A DNA stretch of 64,000 bases from Notospermus geniculatus (taxonomy: Eukaryota > Nemertea > Pilidiophora > Heteronemertea > Lineidae). The stretch spans positions 130,594 through 194,593 of the forward strand of contig NMRB01001188.1 of assembly GCA_002633025.1 (NCBI GenBank), written 5' to 3'. Positions 38,001-50,000 of the stretch are shown piece by piece (the stretch's first letter is position 1; each line of letters opens with the position of its first letter). A program made the position numbers and the translations under genes. The notes beneath the pieces were generated by a model. It worked only from the letters and a program-made list of their open reading frames with translations, was not told the DNA's origin and searched no databases.

Positions 38001-41000
38001 GCTGGACTGCCCTAGACAGCTTTGAGACTACACTCAGAAGCGCAGAAAATATACAAAAGGCAAATTACCAAAGTAGTCATGACTCCTGCTGCCTCAACTG
38101 TCAAAGCCAGTATATTAGATGATTTTGTTTTCGCTGTTGAACCCTCATAGTAAGAAAGGACGGCCTCAATATTGACAGTGGATCCTGTAGCCAAGGTTTT
38201 GGTGACTTTCACAGCTACAGCAAAGACAATGGATGCTTTCGCAGATTCTAGCCCATTCAACTTCTCACCTCCTGTTAATGGAAATATAGTTAAATGTTGG
38301 GGAGTCCAAAAGATGGCAAGAAATAACCTTACTCTGTGTAGGATATCTCAGACTCTCTCAAACTTATAACTTTACGGTGGACTTTAATTCTAAATACAGT
38401 TCTCCCTCGCTATTACGAACCCTTCGGGGTCCAAGGGTTAAGTTCGTACTAACGACGAGTTCGTAACAGTGAGTACTCGTCCGTGGGGGCAGAAACATTG
38501 GGTTCGTAATATCCGGGAGTTTGCAAAATCGAGATTCGTAAGAGTGAGGGAGCACTGTACAAGCAACACCAAACAATAGGCTTTGACCCGTAAAAAATGA
38601 TCAGAGGATTACTGCAACATGTGTCACTTTCCTCTGCACAGACTGGTATACCTACCGGGATTTGTAACTCTTCCAAGCTTAATTGTAGCATCTTTGTTTC
38701 CTTTTGCACCCCCAGGAAATTGAGTATAAGTAGGCTTGATATCTTTATCCGTGCAGTTCATGTTGTCGCCAAGGGTTTGGAAGGCAAACCTGCAGATCAT
38801 TGACTGGTCCTTATCAGTTTTCACCATCAGTTCATAGTCGGCGACAGACTGGGGCGGAAACTTAACAGTCAGAAGTAGTCTCTTTGACTCTCCTTGTTTG
38901 ATTTTATTACCATCACTAGATTTTAGTTCCATCACCAGCACTGCTGCTTGGACGGGCTGAAAGAGGTAACATGGAGTTCAAATCAGCTACATTCAAGAAA
39001 GTTTACCCGAAAGACCATTCTCAAATTGACGCAAACGACAAAGATCTGTGCACATCTGCTGCAATCTCTACCACAACCTCGATCTGAAGCTGAATGTGGT
39101 GATGTAGACAACTCCATGACAGAGACTTCGACGACGTTGCATCAGAGTCGACCATTGCTGAATCATGGACTGCGTCACGTCACCCGGTTTCAGATCGAGG
39201 TTGTGGTTGCGATTTCGGCGGAAGTGCGCAGACCTGCTAATTCGAGAATCGTTTATTGAGAGATTTTTTGCTCAAAACTCCAATACTAGTCACTCAAGAT
39301 CACAACATCGATGCTTCTTTCTGAACACCTGACATGTGCTACCCAAAACTCCAATCCAACATCTGTTGGCCAACCCCTGTTGCTGCCCAGGATCTAACAA
39401 CACTTGCCACCAACACGACTCAAAAGTTTGCAGCCCAACACTCACTGCAAATGTTGGATGCTGGCTGACAAATGTTGGATGGCAAATGTTGGGGGCTGAA
39501 TGATGAATGTTGGATGACAAATGTTGGGGGCTGAATGATGAATGTTGGATGACAAATGTTGGGGGCTGAATGATGAATGTTGGATGACAAATGTTGGAGG
39601 GTTGGATGACAAATGTTGGAGTCTGGATAACAAATGTTAGAGGGTTCAATGATAAATGTTGGGTGTTGGATAACAAATTTTGGAGGGTTGGATAACAAAT
39701 GTTGGAGGGTTGGATAACAAATGTTGGAGGGTTGGATAACAAATGTTGGAGGGTTGGATAACAAATGTTGGAGGGTTGAATGATAAATGTTGGGGGTTGG
39801 ATGATACATGTAGGAGATTGGATGAAAAGTGTTGCAGGTTTGGAGGTTGGATGACAAATGTTGGAGGGTTGGATAACAAATGTTGGAGGGTTGAATGACA
39901 AATGTTGGGGGTTGGATGATACACGTAGGAGATTGGATGAAACGTATTGCAGGTTTGGAGGTTGGATGACAAATGTTGCACGGTAATGATAATGTTGTAA
40001 GATTGGCGGATATGTTCAAGTCTTAAGTGACACTGATATACTGCAGGCTGTTTTGTAATAGGTGTAGGGGTGTTGGATATGACTCACCGTTAATGGTACG
40101 TTTGTTCCCTTTTTGACAACCATGTTGAGTTGTCCGACCCAGAGAGATGTTTTATCATACTGGATCCCTGAACTGATCATGGCATTACCAGTGGCCGAGG
40201 CATTGGTCGCCGGATGGTCCTCTACTTTCACCACAACGCGGACGACAATTTTATCATTGGTGGTATTAGGATCTTTGTCTTTGATGTTAAACATGGTTCC
40301 CATGGCGACTGTGGCACGGTCGTACACTAGGTTGTTTGCCCTTAAATAACAACAGATGACGTTTGATTTCCTTTGTTCTATACTATTCGGCCATTGTGCG
40401 ACATAAAATCACTTTATCAACCAAAGAATGAACGATGGTCCTACGCCATCCCTCAGTGGGAGAATAGTCCAGGGCCGACTGCCAAGAAACTCCGATATGC
40501 GTACATGTACCTCCGATCTTTGTTAGGGCAATGTAAGTGCTGTCGGAGTTTCTTGGCGGTCGGCCCTGGTGTACTGTATCTACCAGTTTCCCCTTCTTGT
40601 TTGGGTATCACACTGGCAGATAATCGACAGGTTTCTCTGCCTGTTCCATATTGTCAAGTCACGGTTTATTCTGTCAGACTATAGCAGGGGAACACTCACA
40701 AACGAGGAACATTCAAAAACGTTACACTGGGATCAGCTGGAATTGGATGGAGTATAAACCATACCACAAAAGAAGTGCGTGATTTTCTTTGTTCGTCTGG
40801 GAGTGCACGAAAGGTGCTCGTAAATGCACAGTATTTCACACACGCGTCTGTTCTCCGCAAACATCCTTATGCCCGGTTGTTCAGCCTTGGCTTAAGCCAG
40901 AGTTGGGTGGATCCTGACATAAGCGTGGCTTAAGCCAGACTTATATTTCACAGTGCGTTGCGCAGGTTGGGCTTCAAACACAAGCCGAGCTTAAGCCTTT

Positions 41001-44000
41001 CTTATAATAAACCTGGCAGTGGGGTGGTTATAAGCGTGACTTACAATGGTAGGCCTATTCACTGTAGGCCCAGACTTTGTACATGGCAGAAGCATTGGTT
41101 CAGCTCACGTAAGCCACACCTGAGCAACCGGGCAGACATCATCGAGCAAATTGTACAGGAAAGCATTGGGAAGGAGGGTAATAAGCCAGGCTTAGGTAAT
41201 CCCAAGTTTAATTCAGGTTGTGCAATGAACTCGGAATTGATTAAGCTGTTCTTATGACCAGACACGGACCAGACATAAGCGTGACTTACGTGAACTCGAG
41301 TTTGAGGAATAAGCTAGGCTCAGACCTGAATAAGCCAGACCTGAACAACCGGGCATGAGAATATCAAGGGTTCGCCACGCTCACTACCTTCATCGCCCCA
41401 GGTAGAGAAACTACTGAATAACTCAAGCTAGGTGCCTACAAANCATCATCGAGTATTTCCAGAGTCCCTTGGTGGCAATCTCAAACCGGTAGTCCGCCAA
41501 GGCGTTCACGTACTGGTTCTCATCACCAAAGCCGTACTTGGAGGTCATCACAGGTGCCTTGGACGTGTCAAACTGTAACAAGTGATATGAAAAGATCAGA
41601 CAATGTCAAGAGTGATTGGTGGCCTGCTTCAAACGTGGGTATCATGAACTCGTTTCCGTTGGAACAAAAGGAATTAAAGAAACATCCACGTCAGTCTTAT
41701 TAACGTCCATGACTTGAAATTGAACCATCAATATGTAAGGCTGCGATTATCATAGAGCTACACAGTATACGGACAGGCCAGTTAACAAGGCTTCATAAAG
41801 ATTCACGTCCATGAAGAAAAAAGTGGCTTTCCGCAAATGTCTCATAAAGCTACCAGACACCCGGAATGCGGTATAGGGACGCGGAATCCCCGGTAAGCGA
41901 TATGTTGTATGCGAAAATGTGTTGCATTTTCCACTTGGGACTTCGTGGACCTACATTACGCATACACACAGCAGTAAGTAGGCCTAATGTCGAGCCGCTG
42001 TGCTTCCGCGTTCCGCAATCCGCATTCCGCGTGTCAGCGTACGTAGCTGAGCGGCGAATCCACATCTGACCCACTGTCGCGATCTTGGCTTGAGACGGGG
42101 TTGCGACGCCTTGCGATCACCTTATTAGGACTTCTGATTGCCATGGCGCATGCTATATTGTGTAGCGCAATGTAAATCGCAGGGATATTGTGCAGAAAGG
42201 CATATCAGGGGCCTGATTCACAAAGCCCCCATAGCGTACATGAGCTTAGCACTGCCCGTATATTGTCGGCAAGTCGACGAACAAGAGATACGGGCAGTGC
42301 TAAGATCACAGGCCTACATACGCTACGAGGGCTTTGTGAATCAGGCCCCAGGACATCCTCCCACTGCAGGGCCTCGGTCTCGCTCCTCTTCATACCCTCG
42401 CACACGAGCGAGACCAAAGCCCTGCGGTGGGAGGATGAATCCCGGGGATTCGGAATCAGGACAGCAACATGAGGCAAAGCTGGTGAAATTTGAGCTGAAA
42501 GATTCGTGAGGAAGATGCTATATATTAGAAGTGGCGTTGCGTACAAGCATCAGAGGGAAATCACAAAGAGTGATTAATTTTTGAGCGATATTGTGATATC
42601 CACACACCCCGAAGGGGAGGTATCAGACTGTGGTGTATCTTATCAGTACTCATAATTTGCGTGATTGGCGTCATGCCTTTTTGGTCGGTGTTGAAACACT
42701 GGGCGGTGAAAGAGACCAAGAATTGTGTAGAGACCATTTCAGAATCAGTGTTGGCAGAGAGACGTCTTGATGATAAATTACAAATGTAGTTCCACTACGG
42801 CACAGATGCTATAAAGACCCATTTTTACTACACCGTTTTCCGCTGCAGTTTATAGGCCTACCTTGAGTTAGTGCGGTTTTCAAGACATTGGAATAATTAT
42901 CAGGCTAAGTCATCAAAGAACTCCCCAAATCCTGGGAAAACCACAGAGCAAATGCAGCGGAAACCGAGGTAGTGGAAACGGGCCTAAGGCTTGGCACACA
43001 TGGACGGCAAATCTCAAAGTGGGAGGAGTGCTGACCTGCTGAATGACGAGTCGAGCAGCGTTGGGTGTGTCACTTTTAAAAATAGCGCCACCACATTGAG
43101 ATTTGCCGTCATTGTGCACCTAAGTGCATGGTAGATGGATTAATCATACAAAAATGGAGAAATGCAATTAATCAGAGAAAATTTACCGGCTGTGTCGTCC
43201 CCGACTACAAAAACAAACAAACTGGATATTCAACAAACACGACATATATTACAAACACATACATGTATCATTCGATATAATTTCTCCAAAACTCCAGAAA
43301 GAGGTGAGCTTATAGTGATAATCCGCTTAGAGGCGGTTTGCACTTCCTTGTCTGTCGTTGGAGACGGCGAGGCATGTCACTGGTTCGAAGTGTAGGCCTA
43401 AACCCGCCAAACTGGAAAGTGGTAAACCGTATTGAGATGAACACCCGCGTTAAACCCTTGCTGCTGAGGGCGCATCCTCCATACAGGGGCGTCGCCATAG
43501 GGGGGGCCATGGCCCCCTAGCTTTTGCAGAGCAACAAAAAAGTTCCACTTTCTTGAGGGAGGGCCCCCAACCCCCCTCGGCTGGCTCGCGCCTCATTCTC
43601 AATTCTCCTTTTCCATTACTCCATGCTGATGTAAATACACGTTTATCCTTGATATCTGTCAGGACAAACGTACCCAGTCCATTGCTTCTTCAGGAGTAGC
43701 ATTGCTGCCAAGGCTCTCTTGCCCACAACACGACCACGAACTCAAACACGGACAAACACAGTACATTCAGGAAGTAGCACGGGTTGGAAAGGATAAGATT
43801 TTCTGATCGGATTCAGTAGAAAAGAATTTTCGCAACGTTCGGGTCGGCATTTCGGGGGCTTTTCAGAAACTCTAGAGAGTTTCTGCAAAGCAACAACGCA
43901 AATCCCAATGTCTGATGCCACCGAACAAAAGGACAGACATTTGCTTTGGCAACTCGGGGGCTTTGCGAAAACTCTCTCATTCTACACCAGGCTTTAAGGA

Positions 44001-47000
44001 GCTTCAGTCACACTCAAGTAGTTCTCAAAACGTCCTGCCCCGTCCTAAAAAATCGTAAAACAGGCTAGAACGTGTAACCCTTCGCCAAATAATGCTTCGA
44101 TGTTGTGGAGCATCCTTCCCGTCCAGGAAGTTCGTAAAAAGACTGTAAAAAGCTGTCACTACATCCACTACATTCGCTCAGTTTGAACCCGTTCGGCAAA
44201 ATTTTCAAGAACGTACTGAGAACTAGCTCAGTGTGATTGGGGCATTAATTGTACTTACCGGCAGATCTCCAATAACTGTGATCTCCTTCATTCCAACCCA
44301 TAACTTTGTCGTCATCACAGTAACTCCGGCTGTTACCCACATCTTCGCATCCTTGACGTTTTTCGTATGGGTGATTATACTTGCGTACAGACAAACAGTC
44401 ACTGTACTCGCCGAGCCATTCTGAGAAAGAATCGCATTGTTCGTGATGTGACCAAGCTTCATAACGACTCGGTCCATATTGGAATCTGCTGGTTTTGCTC
44501 TGGACGTGAAGGTTGGTTTATCCGCCATCACGCATGGGACGTTCCATCCAGTTGCGCAAATCTCAATATTACAGATGTGCATTCTTGCCTGGCCATCTTC
44601 GAAGGGCATGAGGAATTCCACCGTGAAATCGCTCGTCTTTAACTCAGTTGTGTCGATTTTCAGGACGAATGCTACGGCACCGCCAACTGGGGCCTTGTCT
44701 GAAGAGTTCGCCACGAGCGACACCTTGGGGGTCGTGTCCTGTAAAGCAGATCATGTAATAANGAGCAACAAAAAAGTTCCACTTCTTTTCTTGAGGGAGG
44801 GCCCCCAACCCCCCTCGGCTGGCTCGCGCCTCATTCTCAATTCTCCTTCCATTACTCCATGCTGATGTAAATACACGTTTATCCTTGATATCTGTCAGGA
44901 CAAACGTACCCAGTCCATTGCTTCTTCAGGAGTAGCATTGCTGCCAAGGCTTTTTGTCCACAACACGACCACGAACTCAAACACGGACAAACATAGTACA
45001 TTCAGGAAGTAGCACGGGTTGGAAAGGACAAGATTTTCTGATCGGGGCCATATGCATAAAACATCTTAAGTGTAAAATTTCCCTTATCTTTTGTTTGGAA
45101 CAATAGTTTAAGGGAAATTTTACACTTAAGATGTTTTATGCATACGCCCCCGGATTCGCGGTCGGACTCAGTAGAAAAGAATTTTCACAAAGCCCCCGAA
45201 ACGCCGACCCGAACTTCTGTCCTATTGTTCGCTGCTCTCTTCGTAGCATTGAACAATAGGATAGACGTTCGGAAACTCTAGAGAGTTTTTGCAAACTAAC
45301 AACGCAAATCCCAATGTCTGATGCCACCGAACAAAAGGGCAGACATTCGCGTTGACAGACATTTCGGGGGCTTGCGAAAACTCTGGCCCGTATTCTAGAA
45401 CGTTCCTTAACGTTAAGGTCGACCTTAAGTCTATTGTAAAACCATCGAGAACAATAGATTTAAGGTGGACCTTAACGTTAAGGAACGTTCTGCAATACGG
45501 CTCTTTGTCATTCTACACCAGGCTTTAAGGAGCTTCAGTTCAAAGACATTAACTGTACTTACGGGCAGATCTCCAATAACCGTGATCTCCTTCATTCCAA
45601 CCCATAACTTTGTCGTCATCACAGTAACTCCAGCTGTTACCCACATCTTCGCATCCTTGATGTTTTTCGTATGGGGGATTATACTTGCGTACAGACAAAC
45701 AGTCACTGTACTCGCCGAGCCATTCTTAGAAAGAATCGCATTGTTCGTGATGTGACCAAGCTTCATAACGACTCGGTCCATATTGGAATCTGCTGGTTTT
45801 GCTCTGGACGTGAAGGTTGGTTTATCCGCCATCACGCATGGGACGTTCCATCCAGTTGCGCAAATCTCAATATTACAGATGTGCATTCTTGCCTGGCCAT
45901 CTTCGAAGGGCATGAGGAATTCCACCGTGAAATCGCTCGTCTTTAACTCAGTTGTGTCGATTTTCAGGACGAATGCTACGGCACCGCCAACTGGGGCCTT
46001 GTCTGAAGAGTTCGCCACGAGCGNCCCCCCCCCCCCCCAGCCTTTTTATGAGGTATCAGGAGGTTCTTAGCGCTCGCTTCCTTCGTCGCCCTTTGTGGCA
46101 GCCAAAGGCGCAGGACTAAAGCTGCAGTGGAAAGCGCTTTAGCCTCACACCATCTGGTCAGAAGAATAAATCTCAGATCGTCCCCAAGAAGAGCCAATGT
46201 CCGTATTTTAGAATGCTCCTCAACGTAAAGGTGTTCCTCAAGACTACTGTTCTCCTGTTGCGAACAATAGCCTTGAGGGACTCCTTTACGTTGAGGAGCA
46301 TTACGGGCTTCCATTTGCAAAAGAACCTTACCGTGAGGTAACTGGTACTTGCTGCCAGAGCTTTGATTTTTGTTTGTAATGCACAGATCGTACTTTTACC
46401 AAACTCCACGGCAACCCCAAGCCAGTGTTCTGAGTTGGCAGGAACGGACTTCTCAAACATCACATAGACGCCAAATTTGATTGTGTCTTCGTTGCCAAAC
46501 GTCCAACCGCCGATACGTTTCCCTGAAAAGACAGTGGTGCACATGTGACTTCGAGTGTTACTGGGGCCCGATTCACAAAGCGCTCATAGCGTACGTATGA
46601 TCTTAGCACTGCCCGTATGTATTGTTCGTCGACTTGCCGACAGTAGATACCTGCAGTGCTAAGATCAAACCCCCGGATCTTTTGCGAAAACTCACTTTCA
46701 CTGTGATTTACACCAATACCTCCATGTTAACACAAAGAATACATTACCTGCATTTGTGGCTTTTTCAACTTCAAGTCTTGCGCGGGCACTACACTTTCCC
46801 TTCGCATCCTTGTAGTTCTTATACTGGAAAATATCCTTGGGAATGCAGTGGTATGAGGTGCCAGAACTGTAGACGAGGACGCCGCATATGGACATTTGGT
46901 TGGTAGTACCCAACGGGGCAATGGCATCAATGGCCAAATCGACCTGCCAGTGTGGTATCTGGACTTCAAGGAATACCTCACCAGATTTGCCGACTGGTAT

Positions 47001-50000
47001 GCCAGTTGCCACACGCGAGTTATCCAGGGTGCATTTCGGCTTCAACGTTGGGTCCTACAACAAAAAGGAAACTCATAATCGAAAACAATTTGGTACACAT
47101 GTCTAATACTGCCGGAGTAAAACTACTGTCATCCATGTGTTGACTTTCAGTTTGCTCACGCAGGTCTTGCATCCTGAATCATCAGGATCTACACGCAAAA
47201 TGCTCTTTCTCTCGATGGAAGGAGTAGTGGGGACCGCTAAAGGCCTAGACTTCCTCAGGATGTAGGTCTTGCTGTCAGGCGTGACTTCGTCTGTAAATCA
47301 AGGCAGCACGACACTTACGAGTGTTGAATCCGAGCATCCTTTCGTTTTGAAGGACGCCTGTCCAACCCATATCTCATTCTCATTGTTATACTCAGCACCG
47401 GCGCTGACCCAGTATGTCTTCGCTTCCTCTTTGCAAGCAATCATGATGGCGTCGAATTCGATCCAAAGCTCCAGTTGTTGCTTGTCCGTGGCGCCTGCAG
47501 CCACTGATACGGGGCCGATTTTTAGAATGGCACGGTCATGCTGGTGAGAGAAGAACACCGGTATTCTACACTCTACGCATCTGGGGCCCGATTCACAAAG
47601 CACACGTAAGTTCGCTATCTTAGCACGCTCTAAGTGAACGTTTACGTTTACGATTACACACTGGTAAGTTATATTACAAAACACTTTTAGATCACTCTTA
47701 ACTAAAGCGTAGGTCTGAACTTACCCGTAAGTTAAGACTTATGCGTAACAACACAATCGATTACGGTACACAACACATGTCTTCTTGCGCGGTAAAGACA
47801 CTTTGCACTAAGTAAGCACTACGAGTACGTGAACATACTGAGTACACGTTCTTAGGCCTTCACGTAATCTTAAGAGTCCTTCGTGAATAACACGCAAACG
47901 GTACGTGTATGCTTAGAGTGTTAAGTACACGTAACCACTAAGTGTGCTTTGTGAATCAGGCCCCAGGGATGGGACGATGCTCGAAATCCTTATTTTTTTA
48001 ATAAGACATATTTACAAGGATGGGGTTATGATTTTAGGAGAACAAGGGACCAGACATTGCTAAGGTCCGCAGTAATCATTCAATGGCAGGGAGAAATCCA
48101 GGCCACAATTCTGGAAGTGGCGATGTCATTGTTTGTCAATCTCTTGTTTATTGTTTTGAAATTCAACTCACCGGATAAACGCCAACTCTAGCATCCATCG
48201 TTGCCTTCAACTTCAATAAGTCAACATTCTTATCCTGTGTTATTTTATCACCTACGGTTAAGAAACAAAAGTTAGCCTATCGTAACAGGCAATGAGCAAG
48301 AGGAGGGTGCAGAATGAAATCTTGGAAGCATGATACACAGGTTTTCTTCGATGCGTGCAATCACAACGTCACACCCTAATGCTTGAAAATAGCCTCATCC
48401 CAAATGATTGAAGGTGTTCCCAGGTGGACGTTTGTTCACACCCCCAAAGGATCAAAGGTGCTCCCAGGTGAACGTTTGTTCACACCGTAAAGGATCAAAG
48501 GTGCTCCCAGAATAAGCATAGTGAGTAAAAACACTGGGAAGAAGTCTTCCGCTGCGAGTTGGCTGATTGAGAGGAACATCATGAATGTCATGCTCCACTG
48601 CCACTCGAGTTGGCGGAAGATCTCAACGACGCCGGATGACAGTTGCCCCGCGCCCGCAAAGCTGCTTTTCTCCGCTCGATTTATCTTGCACGGAAAAATT
48701 TTTTTTAGAGGTTCTTCAGCAACGGGATGAAGAGTTCGATTACAGCAGCAAGGTACCATGGCTTGGTTCTCCCTGTGAGTGGAGGAGGAACTATACCGAC
48801 AGCAGCCAGGAGAGGAAGAGTTCGGCAACAGCAGCAAGAGTTCCCATGGCTTGGGTTCTCCCTGTGAGTGGAGGAGGAACTATACCGACAGTAGCAAGGA
48901 GAGGAAGAGTTCGGCAACAGCAGCAAGAGTTCCCATGGCTTGGGATCTCTGTGTGAGTGGAGGAGGAACTATACCGACAGCAGCCAGGAGAGGAAGAGTT
49001 CGCCAACAGCAGCTGCAGGAGGTACCAGGTTTGGGTTCTCCCTGTGAGTGGAGGAGGAACTACAGTAGCAAGGAGAGGAAGAGTTCGGCAACAGCAGCAA
49101 GAGTTCCCATGGCTTGGGATCTCTGTGTGAGTGTGGAGGAGGAACTATACCGACAGTAGCAAGGAGAGGAAGAGTTCGCCAACAGCAGCAAGAGTTCCCA
49201 TGGCTTGGGATCTCTGTGTGAGTGGAGGAGGAACTATACCGACAGTAGCAAGGAGAGGAAGAGTTCGGCAACAGCAGCAAGGTACCATGGCTTGGGATCT
49301 CCGTGTGAATGGAGGAGGAACTATATACCGACAGTAGCAAGGAGAGGAAGAGTTCGGCAACAGCAGCAAGGTACCATGGCTTGGGATCTCCGTGTGAGTG
49401 GAGGAGGAACTATATACCGAAGTTAGCAAGGACAGGAAGAGTGCGGCAAGAGCAACCATGGCTTGGGTTCTCTCTGTGTGTTAAGAAGGAAATATTGGGG
49501 AAGTAGCCAGAAGGACGGGAGAGTTCCGGCTCTGCCGGAGCAGCAGGCCGAGAGTTGCCGCCTACCTTTATGCGATATTCTAACATTATACAACAACATG
49601 ATCACAACCGGAGGCGTAGTGGCAGTGACAGGGGTGAAGAGTTCCACGTCCAAATCCTGATTGTCCTTTTGTGGTAGCTCTATCGTTAGTTTGTAGGCCA
49701 CCTTGGTTCCAATTTTCCCTTCTATCGGCCCTGTTTTAGTCAGCGTAAACTTCATTGATGTTGGATATGTAACAGTCGCCTTCAATTCAGAAACGGTTGA
49801 TATGTTATTGAATAAATTCGCGAACTGTAAATCATACACTTGACAATCAAACTTAAAATGATTCTTACCCACGTGTGTAATATGGACGTTACATAGCAAC
49901 ATAATCGTCGTTTCGTTGTCAGGAGTAAACAGTTCTACCAACATGTCCTGGTTATCCTTCTTCGGGAATTGTATCGTCAGCTTGAAGCTGCGTTTGTCAC

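Larger units (their letters stand above)
44763..46023. repeat. Duplicated segment, copy B (exon plus intron)
   Basis: Second copy of 43531-44761, carrying the same exon (coding to 45563 at its donor, cut at 46023 by the N). It differs by inverted-repeat elements at 45045-45153 and 45384-45505, which copy A lacks. Its exon keeps an intact donor and phase 0, so I cannot formally exclude a real tandem exon duplication. Confidence 0.85.

Noticed and set aside
39426-39995. CRISPR-like array
   Set aside because: The units are contiguous with no unique spacers and the genome is eukaryotic, so it is a minisatellite.
39290-40019. Long minus-strand open frames (about 200 residues) with repeated PTFVIQPSNICYPT-type sequence
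   Set aside because: They are translations of the 22-bp minisatellite; the 22-residue period in all frames is what a non-multiple-of-3 repeat gives.
44259-46023. True tandem exon duplication creating an extra repeat domain
   Set aside because: Copies are near-identical in intron as well as exon and are bounded by single Ns, so an unmerged allele is more likely.
48436-49460. Multiple 65-130-residue frames on both strands
   Set aside because: Products of the 90-bp minisatellite; no splice or domain support.
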